A stretch of 64,000 nt of DNA from Bradyrhizobium lablabi (GCF_900141755.1 NZ_LT670844.1:5986501-6050500); one strand, 5' to 3'; counted from the stretch's first letter, positions 26,487 to 35,718 are shown. Numbers and translations are program-made. Notes: generated by a model from the letters alone, not told the origin.

Positions 26487-28013
26487 TCACTTCCAGCTGG
26501 ACAAATAGAAGCGCGGCACATCGTCCGGAAAACCCTGGAAATTCAGCTGCTTTGAAAATGCGACATAGCGGACGTCGCTGAACAGCGGGATGAAATCGAC
26601 GCGTTCAGTGGCGAGGCGGATCGCCTCGCTATAGGCCTTGCGGCGCAGCTCGGAATCGACGGTGGTGCCGGCCTGTTTCAACAGATTTTGCACGTCGGCA
26701 TCGTGGGCGTAATCGTCCAGTCCGCCACCGAGCCAGTAGGGCATGAATGCCGAGACATCATTGATGGAATTGCTACCCCAGCTCCCCGCATACATCGGCG
26801 CCTTGCCTGCTTCCGCCAGCTGGATGGCAGCGCCGATCTGGAGCTGGTTGATGCGCAGGTTGATGCCGACCGCCTTGAGATAGTTCTGCAGCGCCGCGCC
26901 AAGCGCCGTTGGGGCATAGGATACGACCTCCGTGTCGAAGCCGTTGGGATAACCTGCCTCGGCCAGAAGCTGCTTGGCCCGGGCGGGGTCGTATGGATAT
27001 TTCACGGCTGCCGATACGTCGCAACCGAACTGGCTTGGGAAACAGGGCGTATCGATGACGTGCGAGTCGCCCTGGATCAGCTGCTTGGCCATCGTGGCGC
27101 GGTCGATCGCCGAGATGATCGCCTGCCGCACCTTCAGCTTGGTCAACGGATTATCGGCGCCTGAACGGCCAGCGCCGTCGATGGTCATGAAATGGACCCG
27201 CATGGTGCCGAACCGCACCGATTCCAGATTCGGCATCCGGGCGATATTCGCGAACTGGTCGGCGTTATAGCCCCAGATCCAATCCGCCCGTCCGCCGAGC
27301 AATTCGGTCAGCTCGGTGGTAGCGTCGGGCACTTCGTGGATCTTGATGTAGCGGATGGCGGGCCGGCCCTTCGGGCTATCGGCGTAGTAGCCATCATACC
27401 GCTCCAGATCGATCTCGGTGGTGCCGTCGACCTTGGTGATCTTGTAAGGGCCGGTGCCGATCGGGGCATGGGCGTACGCATCGGCACCGATTTTCTCGCG
27501 ATAGGTTTTCGGCCAGATCGGCGTGACCATCGCCAGGTACTCCATCACGGCCGGCGACACACCGGTCAGCTTGAGACGCACGTGAAAGTCGTCGATCTTC
27601 TCGGCGCCGGCGAAGGACGCGTAATAGGCGGGGATTGCCACCTGTTTGTCGTGGATGATGTCGTTGATCGTGTACACCACGTCATCGGCAGTAAACGGGT
27701 CGCCGTTCTGGAACGTCACGCCCTGGCGCAGCGTGAAATCGATCGTGGTCGCATCGACCTGCTTCCAAGAGGTCGCCAAGGCAGGCTTGATTTCCATGGT
27801 CTGGGGATCGCGATACACCAGGCAGTCGAAGGCCTGGAACGCCACGACCATGCCGGTGCGCTGCGAGTTGTAATAGGGGTCGACATCGGGAATGGCATCG
27901 CGCCAGGTGATGCGGAGCGTGTCAGCCGATTTTTGCGCAAACGCCGGGGCCGCCATTACCAGTGTCGTGCAGGCGGCCAGCAGCGCGCCGCGGAGCCAGG
28001 TATCCGATCGCAT
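26487..28013 (-). CDS. Extracellular solute-binding protein family 5 (peptide-type)
   Basis: A 508-residue protein preceded by AAAGGA. It has a signal peptide of 26 residues ending PAFAQ. Family-5 features follow: TLRITWRDAIPDVDPYYN at the mature start, DFTLRQGVTFQNGDPFTADDVVYTI near 92-116, GTGPYKI near 185, and KLKVRQAIISAIDR near 292. It binds the substrate in the periplasm for the convergent DppBCDF-like importer. It is encoded on the opposite strand, probably in one transcription unit with the serine hydrolase upstream (149 bases apart). Confidence 0.93.
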   Translation of the reverse strand: MRSDTWLRGALLAACTTLVMAAPAFAQKSADTLRITWRDAIPDVDPYYNSQRTGMVVAFQAFDCLVYRDPQTMEIKPALATSWKQVDATTIDFTLRQGVTFQNGDPFTADDVVYTINDIIHDKQVAIPAYYASFAGAEKIDDFHVRLKLTGVSPAVMEYLAMVTPIWPKTYREKIGADAYAHAPIGTGPYKITKVDGTTEIDLERYDGYYADSPKGRPAIRYIKIHEVPDATTELTELLGGRADWIWGYNADQFANIARMPNLESVRFGTMRVHFMTIDGAGRSGADNPLTKLKVRQAIISAIDRATMAKQLIQGDSHVIDTPCFPSQFGCDVSAAVKYPYDPARAKQLLAEAGYPNGFDTEVVSYAPTALGAALQNYLKAVGINLRINQLQIGAAIQLAEAGKAPMYAGSWGSNSINDVSAFMPYWLGGGLDDYAHDADVQNLLKQAGTTVDSELRRKAYSEAIRLATERVDFIPLFSDVRYVAFSKQLNFQGFPDDVPRFYLSSWK

Positions 28014-28162
28014 TTATTTTGTCCTTTCAATTCCCAAACGCAGATGACCCATACGACGCCGGGAATCTACGGCGCCGGAAAACAGAGGCAACCCGCATGC
28101 CAACACGCTGGCTGGCGGGCCGGTCCCGCACCGGGCGGTCTTTACCGAAGCGGTGACCTGAT

Positions 28163-29377
28163 CTACCCGTGATCGATGGCCGCGAGCAACCGTTTCAGGA
28201 AACCGTCGACGGCCTCACCATCGATCCAGCGAACCACGGCCACGAGATCATGCTCCGGATCGACATAGACCATGTTGGTGCCGTTGCCGACGTGGGCGAA
28301 TGCGGTGGGCGGTGCACTTGGCCAGCGCTTCCGATCGGTGTTGAGAAACCAGTTCATATACCCATAGATCGGTTCGGGCTTGGTCGGCGTGCGTGCCTGA
28401 TCGATCCATCGATCCGAAAGCAATTGACAATCTTTCCACTTGCCGCCACGCAGCGTGAGATAGCCGAAGCGGGCCATGTCGTAGGCATTGATATACATGC
28501 CGCCGCCCCAGTGCCCGCCGCCGGTCACCGACTGCATCAGGCTGCCATCCAGCACCACCCATGAATTCTCGTAGCCGAACCAGCGCCAAGTGTTGGAGGC
28601 ACCGATCGGGTCCATGATGTTTTCCTTCAGGACCTGCGGTAGCGGCTGTCGCCAGACGTTGAGGGTTGCGAGCGCCAAAACATTGGTGCGGACATCATTA
28701 TATTTGTAGAAGGTGCCCGCCTTGTTGCGTGGCGAAGCCCCCCATTCCGCCGGATTGTCGCTGGGCCGGTCCGCCCAATCCGGCTTCCCCCACAACGTGC
28801 CTTCCCAATCGCTGGTCTGCCGCAACAGATTGTCCCAGGTGATCGTGCGGTTGTGCGGCGATTCAAACAGGAACAGCAGATCGGGCGTGGTGAGCCGATC
28901 CGATTTGTTGGTGGTCGAGGGCGGAGCGAAGAGCTGGATCGGGGCGACATAATCCCTTACCGCGTCGTCGACGCTCCTGATCATGCCCCGCTCGACGGCA
29001 ATTCCGACGACGCTGGAAAGGAAGCTCTTGGTAACGCTGTGGGTCATATCTACCCTGAGCGGATCTCCCCATTCAGCGACGATGTAACCCTTGTGAATGA
29101 TGATACCGGTCGGATCACCGCGTTCCCTGATCGGCCCGATCGCGTAGCCGAACGGTTCGCGGCCGAAGTTTTGATAGTGGTTCATCACGAGATCGCGGGG
29201 CGCCTTTGTCTCCCCGGCGATGGCAAAATCGATTGCCTGCTTCAGGAGATCGGGACTGACGCCCGATTCTGAAGGCGTCCTATGCTGCCAGGTTGCATCC
29301 GGGTAATAGGTTGCACCTGGATTTGCGTCTCTGTCAGGTTGATCGGCTGGCCCACGCAGACTGGAACAAGAAGCCAT
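28163..29377 (-). CDS. Serine hydrolase, beta-lactamase/6-aminohexanoate-dimer hydrolase type
   Basis: A 404-residue protein of the class C beta-lactamase/esterase fold. The SxxK nucleophile motif is HSVTKSF near residue 114. A Tyr motif lies in FYKYNDVRTN near 222, and the third element HVGNGT is near 362. Flanking helices (VGIAVERGMIRSVDDAVRDY) are typical. No confident signal peptide is seen, although Ser/Cys residues near the start (ASCSS) resemble a poor lipobox. It may cleave an amide, peptide or ester. Its position upstream of a peptide-binding protein suggests hydrolysis of the substrate taken up by that transporter; this is an inference from context. Confidence 0.85.
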   Translation of the reverse strand: MASCSSLRGPADQPDRDANPGATYYPDATWQHRTPSESGVSPDLLKQAIDFAIAGETKAPRDLVMNHYQNFGREPFGYAIGPIRERGDPTGIIIHKGYIVAEWGDPLRVDMTHSVTKSFLSSVVGIAVERGMIRSVDDAVRDYVAPIQLFAPPSTTNKSDRLTTPDLLFLFESPHNRTITWDNLLRQTSDWEGTLWGKPDWADRPSDNPAEWGASPRNKAGTFYKYNDVRTNVLALATLNVWRQPLPQVLKENIMDPIGASNTWRWFGYENSWVVLDGSLMQSVTGGGHWGGGMYINAYDMARFGYLTLRGGKWKDCQLLSDRWIDQARTPTKPEPIYGYMNWFLNTDRKRWPSAPPTAFAHVGNGTNMVYVDPEHDLVAVVRWIDGEAVDGFLKRLLAAIDHG

Positions 29378-30090
29378 TACTTTCCCTTCAATTAAGATTC
29401 TTCAGGTGCCCGACCGCTGGCTGACAGGGCTTCAGCAACGATATCCTCCGTACCCTGACCGCCTACCAGTTGGTCGGAAGCTTGGGCCTCGAAGCCGCCT
29501 TGGATCAGGCCGCGGTGCTGTTATCGACAATGTGAACGCGGAAGTCACGTCTGGCAAAATCAAATTTTACCCAGCGACGTTGCAACAACGCTATGGGTCC
29601 GGCCGAGTCCGGTATTGGCGGATACTGTTGAAAAAGTCGAAAACCAAGGGGCTCCGAAAATCTCGCGAATGTTGAATGTTGGTGATCTCAGCCGCTGTAA
29701 GGCTCTGCAGAACCGATACGAGCGTCAGTGGTTGCCTTTGCGCTAATCGATGTGGTCCCTCCCATCGCAGCACGTGAGACGCACCAGTGGTCCTGAGAAT
29801 TTTCTGTCATCAGCCAAAAAGGACTTCTTCAACACTATCGGCGCAAAGCAGACCTTCATTGGGCTGATTTCGGCGAGCGCGTCGGCGGTCGTCCCTGCGC
29901 ATACACGAGGAATCTTGCGGCATAGACCGCGTCCAATTGACGTCCCTGGTGCCGAGACGCATCGTGTGCTGAGCCCACCCATTCGATCCAGAACTGCTTC
30001 GCGCATTTTTCGCAACGTCATCCGGAATTCGCCCGCGGTGCTACGATGCGCCCAACGAAGCGCAATCGGATCGTCAAAAAGGAGGCGCGA
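29378..30090. other. Intergenic region with a MITE-like element
   Basis: About 710 bases with no supported gene between the serine hydrolase start and the luxR pseudogene. It would hold the hydrolase promoter (near 29380-29450), the inverted-repeat element at 29616-29844, and unrecognised sequence from 29845 to 30060. Open frames here change with every lesion and lack ribosome-binding sites. Confidence 0.45.
29616..29844. mobile_element. MITE-like or decayed insertion element with terminal inverted repeats
   Basis: The 23 bases at 29616-29638 (core ATACTGTTGAAAAAGTC) and the reverse complement of 29822-29844 (core ATAGTGTTGAAGAAGTC) match at 18 of 23 positions. The 229-base interval has no transposase and no long open frame. 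It is either a non-autonomous element or the remains of an insertion sequence. No clear target-site duplication was found. It lies at the left edge of the mosaic secretion locus. Confidence 0.5.
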
Positions 30091-30890
30091 TTGCAGCATT
30101 CTGCGCGGAACCGGGTTGTCGAGCTTGGACGAATCTCCAAGAACGATGTCGCATTCGTCCGTTCCGATCCGGATCTCAACGCTTGGGTTCAGGCGCTGCG
30201 TTTGCTTCCGGCGACGCCGGTTTCGGAAGCCGACGTTGTTGCATGGGTCGAAGGACCGCTGCGACGATTCTTCCCGTTCGAGAGATTCGGGGGCGCCTAT
30301 GGGAACCTGCTGGGCGGTCGAATCCGGATGGGCTTATTGCTGTCGAGCGGGCATTCGCCGGAATATCTCGCAAGTCTGCGAAGCACTTTCGATTTAAAAA
30401 TGCTGGGCTGCTTTGCGTGGTAGGTGTCCAACCGGAAGCCCTTCATATTTATGAAACAGGCGCGCTCGATGAACCAGGGGTGCGAAGGTTCGCAACAAGG
30501 CAATCACTCGAAGAGATGAAACGGTTCTCGCTGGGCGTCGTCGCTGCACACGGCGTCATCGATCCGTTTGTCAATGCTGGTACCTATATCAGCTTTTCAG
30601 GTGTGCCCGGAACTCAACCGAAGCGGACGCTTGCAGCGCTCGATTTGATCGCGCCTGTTCTACACACACTCTTCCTCCGAACAAAACAGGCCGAGGAATC
30701 AACGATCGATTTGATGGTGTTGACGGATCGGCAGAGAGAATTGGTTGATCTCGCCGTGATGGGATTGTCCGATAAGGCGATTGCCTCACGCTTGGCGATT
30801 TCGGATCACACGGTCGGGAATCACTTTCGCGCGATCTATGCCAAGCTCGGTATCGGCAAACGTAGCCAGCTCATCGCACTGCTGAAATAG
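30091..30890 (+). pseudogene. Broken copy of the LuxR-family regulator gene
   Basis: A close paralogue of the intact regulator at 34940-35710. The probable start is TTG at 30091, 6 bases after AGGAGG. Two lesions are visible by alignment to the intact copy. One is a nonsense codon TAG at 30421-30423 where the other gene has TGG; the other is a one-base deletion between about 30437 and 30460. After it the frame resumes (LGVVAAHGVIDPFVNAGTYI) through to the LuxR helix-turn-helix (LTDRQRELVDLAVMGLSDKA, then ISDHTVGNHFRAIYAKLGIG). It lies just upstream of the exporter operon, where the ancestral regulator would sit. Confidence 0.85.
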
Positions 30891-30900
30891 TCTGTTGAAT

Positions 30901-30914
30901 AGTACGAACGTGCT
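30901..30914. promoter_or_regulatory. Conserved 14-base imperfect palindrome, copy 1
   Basis: AGTACGAACGTGCT is an inverted repeat with one mismatch (AGTACG/CGTGCT around AA). It is repeated exactly at 35719-35732 and 39657-39670, each time 8-10 bases after the stop codon of a luxR copy or remnant and upstream of an exporter start or exporter-start remnant. Conservation at fixed positions suggests an operator, perhaps for the LuxR-type protein; it may alternatively just reflect recent duplication. Confidence 0.4.
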
Positions 30915-30954
30915 ATCGATCTGATGACCGGATTCATGCTGTTAATGCGCGCGC

Positions 30955-30971
30955 TCAACCGTCACGGTTGA
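30955..30971. promoter_or_regulatory. Perfect 17-base palindrome upstream of the exporter gene
   Basis: TCAACCGT-C-ACGGTTGA, centred about 78 bases before the exporter ATG. In the two pseudo-modules (near 35775 and 39713) the right arm is mutated to 'aacgatgg', so the palindrome is intact only in front of the working operon. This fits a binding site for the regulator of the secretion genes. Confidence 0.45.
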
Positions 30972-31040
30972 CGCGGGGTTGCTGGAACTACAGCGGGCAA
31001 TCCGTTTAATCTAAAGTGATGTCGGGTTGGGGTTGGATTA

Positions 31041-33200
31041 ATGGTCGATGCTGGAGGCGTCGCCACTGGTCAGCGCGCGCCTATGGCACCGCTGACGTCG
31101 GTCGATACGGGCCTCGGCTGCCTTGGGCTGGTTCTGGCGCTGTCCGGGGAAGCGTTCGATCTCGATCGGGCGCGCCGTGAGTTTTTGGCTGATGGCAGCC
31201 TCGCCAGCTGCGATGATCTGGTCCGCATCGCACGGGCGCAGGGCCTAAAAGCCCGCGTCAGCCGCTCCTCCGTCAAGCGGGTTCGGGCGATTTCGCTGCC
31301 GGTGATCGCACGCGGCCGCGACGGTGCATTCTTCGTGATCGGGCGCCTGATCGAGACCGGCGTGCTGGTCGGCCACGCCGGCGGTCCGCCGGTCGGCTGG
31401 ACCTTGGAACAGCTGGAGCGCGAATGGACCGGTGAGGTCGTGCTGGTCGCCAAGCGCGACCGGCTCCCCGGCGAGGTCGCGCGCTTCGGGCTGCGCTGGT
31501 TCATTCCGGTGATCAAACGGTTCTCGAAAGTGCTGGCCGAAGTGCTCGTCATTTCGGTGTTCATTCAGCTCGTGGCCCTGGTATCGCCGCTGTTCTTCCA
31601 GGTGGTGATCGACAAGGTGCTGGTGCATCGCGGGCTCACTACGCTGGAAGTGCTGGTGATCGGCCTTCTGGTCGTCAATGTCGCCGACGCGCTTCTGAAC
31701 TGGCTGCGCACCTACGCCTTTGCCCATACCACGAGCCGGATGGACGCCATTCTCGGCTCGCAGCTGTTCCGTCATCTGGTCGCGCTGCCGATCGGCTATT
31801 TCGAGAGCCGCGCCACCGGCCAGACCGTGGCGCGGGTGCGCGAACTGGAAAACGTGCGGCAGTTCATCACCTCTTCGGCGCTGACCCTGGTGATCGACGT
31901 GGTGTTCGGCCTGATTTTTCTTGCCGTGATGTTCTGGTACAGCCCGCCGCTGACGCTCGCGGTGGTGATCTCGATCCCGTTTTACGCGGTGATCTCGCTC
32001 GTGATCACGCCGGTGCTGAAGGCGCGCGTGCAGGAGAAATTCCAGCGCGGCGCCGCCAACCAGTCGCTGCTGGTGGAGAGTCTTGCCGGCATCCAGACGC
32101 TGAAGGCCTGCGCGGTCGAGCCGCAGATGCGCCAGCGCTGGGACGAGCAGCTCGCCGGCTATATCGGCGCGTCGCTGCGGGTGGTGACCTTGGGCGCGGC
32201 TGGCTCGCAGCTGGTCGGCCTCGTCAACAAGGTGACGAGCGCCGCGATCCTGTGGTTCGGCGCCCAGGCGGTGATCGGCAATCAGCTCACCATCGGCGAG
32301 TTCGTCGCCTTCAACATGCTGGCCGGCCAGATCAGCGGGCCGGTGCTGCGGCTAGCGCAGCTATGGCAGGACTTTCAGCAGTTCCGGCTCTCGATCGAGC
32401 GGCTTGCCGACATCATCGACACCCCGACCGAGCCCAACAGCATCAGCGCCAAGCAGAACCTGCCGCCGATCCAAGGGCACTTGCGATTCGAGAACATCGT
32501 GTTCCGCTATCGCGCCAGCAGCCCGGAAATCCTGCGCGACCTCTCGCTGGAGATCCGCGCCGGCGAGGTGGTCGGCATTGTCGGCCGCTCCGGCTCCGGC
32601 AAGTCGACGCTGACCAAACTGCTGCAGCGGCTCTACATGCCCGAGCGTGGCCGCGTCATGGTCGACGGCCTCGACATCGCGCTCTTGGATCCGGCCTGGC
32701 TGCGCCGGCAGATCGGCGTGGTGCTGCAGGAGAACGTGCTGTTCAACCGCTCAATCCGCGAGAATATCGCGCTGGTCGATCCCTCGATGCCGCTGGAGCG
32801 CGTGATCCACTCGGCCCAGCTTGCTGGCGCCCATGAGTTCATCCTCGAACTGCCGCATGGCTATGACACCATTCTGGAAGAGCGCGGCGCCAATCTCTCC
32901 GGCGGCCAGCGCCAGCGCATCGCGATTGCCCGGGCGCTGGTCACCAATCCGCGTATCCTGATCTTCGATGAGGCGACCTCGGCGCTCGACTATGAGAGCG
33001 AGCGGGTGATCCAGAGCAATATGCGCGCAATCTGCCAGGGCCGCACCGTGCTGATCGTGGCGCATCGGCTCTCGACCGTGCGCAGTGCCGACCGCATCCT
33101 GGTGATGGAGCGCGGCCAGCTCGCCGAGGCCGGCACCCATGATGCGCTGATGCATCATGACGGCCTCTACGCCAATCTCGTGCGCCAGGCGACGGGGTGA
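31041..33200 (+). CDS. Type I secretion ABC exporter (HlyB/PrtD-like) with degenerate C39-like domain
   Basis: A 719-residue exporter. Residues ~15-140 are a C39-peptidase-like domain: DTGLGCLGLVLALSG has Thr where active peptidases have the catalytic Cys, and FFVIGRL lacks the His. It should therefore bind rather than cleave the substrate, as in HlyB. Six membrane segments lie between ~165 and 430. The nucleotide-binding domain has Walker A GRSGSGKST (~515), signature [16 protein letters not shown] (~618), Walker B ILIFDEATSALD (~638) and switch His IVAHRLSTV. It exports unfolded substrates with C-terminal signals. The adaptor gene overlaps its stop. The likely clients are the large proteins encoded at 37131 and 42392. 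No TolC-like gene is present in the window. Confidence 0.94.
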   Translation: MVDAGGVATGQRAPMAPLTSVDTGLGCLGLVLALSGEAFDLDRARREFLADGSLASCDDLVRIARAQGLKARVSRSSVKRVRAISLPVIARGRDGAFFVIGRLIETGVLVGHAGGPPVGWTLEQLEREWTGEVVLVAKRDRLPGEVARFGLRWFIPVIKRFSKVLAEVLVISVFIQLVALVSPLFFQVVIDKVLVHRGLTTLEVLVIGLLVVNVADALLNWLRTYAFAHTTSRMDAILGSQLFRHLVALPIGYFESRATGQTVARVRELENVRQFITSSALTLVIDVVFGLIFLAVMFWYSPPLTLAVVISIPFYAVISLVITPVLKARVQEKFQRGAANQSLLVESLAGIQTLKACAVEPQMRQRWDEQLAGYIGASLRVVTLGAAGSQLVGLVNKVTSAAILWFGAQAVIGNQLTIGEFVAFNMLAGQISGPVLRLAQLWQDFQQFRLSIERLADIIDTPTEPNSISAKQNLPPIQGHLRFENIVFRYRASSPEILRDLSLEIRAGEVVGIVGRSGSGKSTLTKLLQRLYMPERGRVMVDGLDIALLDPAWLRRQIGVVLQENVLFNRSIRENIALVDPSMPLERVIHSAQLAGAHEFILELPHGYDTILEERGANLSGGQRQRIAIARALVTNPRILIFDEATSALDYESERVIQSNMRAICQGRTVLIVAHRLSTVRSADRILVMERGQLAEAGTHDALMHHDGLYANLVRQATG

Positions 33201-34690
33201 GCGCGATGGTGCAACCGATTCCGCTGCGTCCAGGCGACGCCTCACCCAAACCGGGGGCGCCGGCATCCAGCCCCCCGGCGCAGCCGCGACTCAAGGTCGT
33301 GCCGCGCCTCACCGCCGAGGAGCGCGAGTTTCTTCCGGCCACCATCGAGCTGATCGAGACGCCATTGTCGCCGACGCTGCGATTTACCTCCTGGGCGCTG
33401 TGCGGGCTGATCGCCGCCAGCGTGACCTGGGCCTCGCTGTCGCACATCGACATGGTCGCGGTCGCCGACGGCAAGGTGGTGCCGCTCGGCCAGGTCAAGG
33501 TGGTGCAGCCGCTGGAGACCGCGATGATCCGCGCCATCCATGTCGACGAGGGAGACCATGTCACGGCGGGCCAGTTGCTGGTCGATCTCGATCCGACCGA
33601 GGCGCGCGCCGATCTCGATGCCTTCGTTTACAATCGCGCACAAGCGGCGCTCGACGCCGAAGTGGCGCGCGTGCTGCTCAGCCGCGATCCCGACGAGCCG
33701 TTCCGCGGCCCGGACGACGCCGATCCGGAGCTCGTCGAGCAGAGCCACAGCCAGGCGCAGCGCGAGATCGAAAAGCATCTCGCCGCCATCGCCGGCTTCG
33801 AGGCCGACATCGCGCAAAAGGAAGCGGCGCTGCAATCCAACGACGCCCAGATCGAACGCGCCCGGCTGACCTTGCCGCTGCTGCAGGAAAAGAACGAGAC
33901 CGCCAAGGGCCTCTACGACAAGAAGTTCGGCACCAGGCCGCCGGTGCTCGACAGTGAGCAGCAGCTTGTCGAAAAGCGCGCCGAGCTGAAGACCGCCGAG
34001 CATAACGTGCACCAACTCGAGGCCGAGCGCCGCTCGATCCAGGCCAAACTCGCCGAGGCCAGGGCCGGCTACATGGCTGATGCCACCGACCGCCGCAGCA
34101 AAGCGCTGTTGAAGATCTCGCAGCTCAATCAGGACATCACCAAGGCGCGACAGAAGGAGAGCTACCGCCGCCTGGTGGCGCCGGTCGACGGCACCGTGCA
34201 GGGCCTCAAGATCCACACGTCAGGCGCCGTGGTCACCACCGCCGATACGCTGATGACGATCGTGCCCGACGGCACCGGCATCGAGGTCGACTGCCTGGTG
34301 CCGAACAAGGACATCGGTTTTGTCGGCGAGGGCCAGGATGTCGAAGTCAAGCTCGAGGCTTTTCCGTTCACCCGCTACGGCCTGGTGCAGGGGCGGGTGC
34401 GAAAACTCGGCCGCGACGCCGCCACCAATCCGAATGCCGCGCCACCCGGCTCGATGGCGGCGATGGCGCAGACGCCGCAGTCAGCCACCTCAAGCGCGCC
34501 CCCGGCGGAGCTCGCCTATCCCGCCAAAGTGACGCTGCTGCAGGACTCGATCCTGGTCGACGGCCGCCACGAAAAAATCCGCGCCGGCATGCGCGTCTCC
34601 GCCGAGATCAAGACCGGCGACCGCCGCGTGATCGAGTATCTGCTGTCACCAGTGGTGCAGGCGGTGCAGGAAGCGGGGAGGGAGAGATGA
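33197..34690 (+). CDS. Type I secretion membrane fusion protein (HlyD family)
   Basis: A 497-residue adaptor starting at GTG 33197 in a 4-base overlap with the exporter stop; ATG 33206 is an alternative. A Pro-rich cytoplasmic N-terminus is followed by one membrane segment (WALCGLIAASVTWASL, ~68-85). A lipoyl half-motif (VVPLGQVKVVQPLETAMIRA) and a long coiled coil (~140-310) come next, with the second lipoyl half and a beta-barrel domain (~310-420). The C-terminal VTLLQDSILVDGRHEKIRAG and GMRVSAEIKTGDRRVIEYLL is the family signature. It bridges the exporter and an outer-membrane channel. Its last ~55 codons recur as scars at four other places downstream, so this gene is one source of the local duplications. 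Confidence 0.93.
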   Translation: MSAMVQPIPLRPGDASPKPGAPASSPPAQPRLKVVPRLTAEEREFLPATIELIETPLSPTLRFTSWALCGLIAASVTWASLSHIDMVAVADGKVVPLGQVKVVQPLETAMIRAIHVDEGDHVTAGQLLVDLDPTEARADLDAFVYNRAQAALDAEVARVLLSRDPDEPFRGPDDADPELVEQSHSQAQREIEKHLAAIAGFEADIAQKEAALQSNDAQIERARLTLPLLQEKNETAKGLYDKKFGTRPPVLDSEQQLVEKRAELKTAEHNVHQLEAERRSIQAKLAEARAGYMADATDRRSKALLKISQLNQDITKARQKESYRRLVAPVDGTVQGLKIHTSGAVVTTADTLMTIVPDGTGIEVDCLVPNKDIGFVGEGQDVEVKLEAFPFTRYGLVQGRVRKLGRDAATNPNAAPPGSMAAMAQTPQSATSSAPPAELAYPAKVTLLQDSILVDGRHEKIRAGMRVSAEIKTGDRRVIEYLLSPVVQAVQEAGRER

Positions 34691-34706
34691 TTTTTGGAGC
34701 CAAAAG

Positions 34707-34853
34707 ATGAAAGTGGCTTCTGATCTATTCGGTCGGCTTTCGGTTGTCGTTGTCGGCATTGCCCTCGTCCCTGTCATGGCCATTTTTTTGATCGATGTGA
34801 TGCCGCGCGCGCGAGGCTGCTGTTTGCGATTATGTGCTCCGGAATGCGTTTAG
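34707..34853 (+). CDS. Possible 48-residue single-span membrane protein
   Basis: The ATG at 34707 has GGAG eight bases upstream and lies 17 bases after the adaptor stop, so it could be the third gene of the exporter operon. The product begins MKVASDLFGRLSVVVVGIAL, spans the membrane to about residue 29 (PVMAIFLID), then has an Arg/Cys-rich tail (RARGCCLRLCAPECV). I do not recognise it. The sequence just before the ATG resembles the spacer after the adaptor-tail scars, but those copies do not conserve this frame. Confidence 0.35.
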   Translation: MKVASDLFGRLSVVVVGIALVPVMAIFLIDVMPRARGCCLRLCAPECV

Positions 34854-34939
34854 AAGTTGCAAAACTGGGCAAGCCTGTGGCATTCTAGCCATAATATCCT
34901 ACCTTCGGCATTCGTCGCCCACCTGCAGGACTTCTCATT

Positions 34940-35710
34940 TTGCCCGGACAAACGGAGAGGGGCGACGTCGGATCGGGCAGTTCCGATCCAGATCTCAACG
35001 CCTGGATTCGTGCGTTCCGTTTGCTTCCGGCAGCGCCGGTGGCGGAAGCCGACGTTCTGGCATGGGTCGAAGGACCGCTGCGACGATTTTTTCCCTTTGA
35101 AAGATTTTTGGGCAGTTATGGAAGCTTATCGGGCGGTCGCATCCAGATGCGTTCATTGGTAACGAGCGGGCATACACCAGAGTTCCTGGCAGGCCTTGAA
35201 AGGACATTCGATCTGAAATCGCGTGGCTGCTTTGCGTGGTGGGTGTCCAATCGGAAGGCCTTCATTCTGGATAGAACCGGCGCGCTGGATGAATCGGGGG
35301 TACCAATTCCTGCAACCAGGAGCGAACTCGAGGAGATAGAGCGGTTCTCGCTGGGCGTCGTCGCGGCGCACGGCGTTATAGATACGTTTGTCAATGCCGG
35401 TACATATATCAGCTTTTCAGGTGTGCCGAGGACTGAGCCGAAGCGAACCCTGGCGGCGCTCGATCTCATCGCACCCGTTCTACACACGCTTTTCCTCCGC
35501 ACAAAACAAGCCGATCAATCAACGGTTGATCTGACGGCGTTGACGGATCGGCAAAGAGAATTGGTTGATCTCGCTCTCACGGGATTGTCCGACAAGGCGA
35601 TCGCCTTACGCTTGGCGATTTCCGATCATACGGTCGGGAACCATTTTCGCGCAATCTACGCCAAGCTCGGCATCAGCAAGCGCAGCCAGCTCATCGCCCT
35701 GCTGAAATAA
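34940..35710 (+). CDS. LuxR-family transcriptional regulator (intact copy)
   Basis: A 256-residue protein. No ATG fits; the TTG at 34940 is the first usable start, with GCAGGA upstream. The N-terminal ~180 residues have no recognised ligand domain; a conserved-looking stretch is EGPLRRFFPFERFLGSYGSL. The C-terminal LuxR/GerE helix-turn-helix is clear: LTDRQRELVDLALTGLSDKA, IALRLAISDHTVGNHFRAIY, and AKLGISKRSQLIALLK. It probably controls the secretion locus. The broken paralogue at 30091-30890 suggests that the operon together with its regulator was duplicated and this copy was kept. What it senses is unknown; there is no autoinducer synthase nearby. Confidence 0.85.
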   Translation: MPGQTERGDVGSGSSDPDLNAWIRAFRLLPAAPVAEADVLAWVEGPLRRFFPFERFLGSYGSLSGGRIQMRSLVTSGHTPEFLAGLERTFDLKSRGCFAWWVSNRKAFILDRTGALDESGVPIPATRSELEEIERFSLGVVAAHGVIDTFVNAGTYISFSGVPRTEPKRTLAALDLIAPVLHTLFLRTKQADQSTVDLTALTDRQRELVDLALTGLSDKAIALRLAISDHTVGNHFRAIYAKLGISKRSQLIALLK

Positions 35711-35718
35711 TCTCCCAT

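Noticed and set aside
29750-30397. 215-codon plus-strand frame upstream of and overlapping the luxR pseudogene
   Set aside because: It covers the inverted-repeat element and reads luxR in the wrong frame; the composition (Arg/Ser rich) is non-coding.
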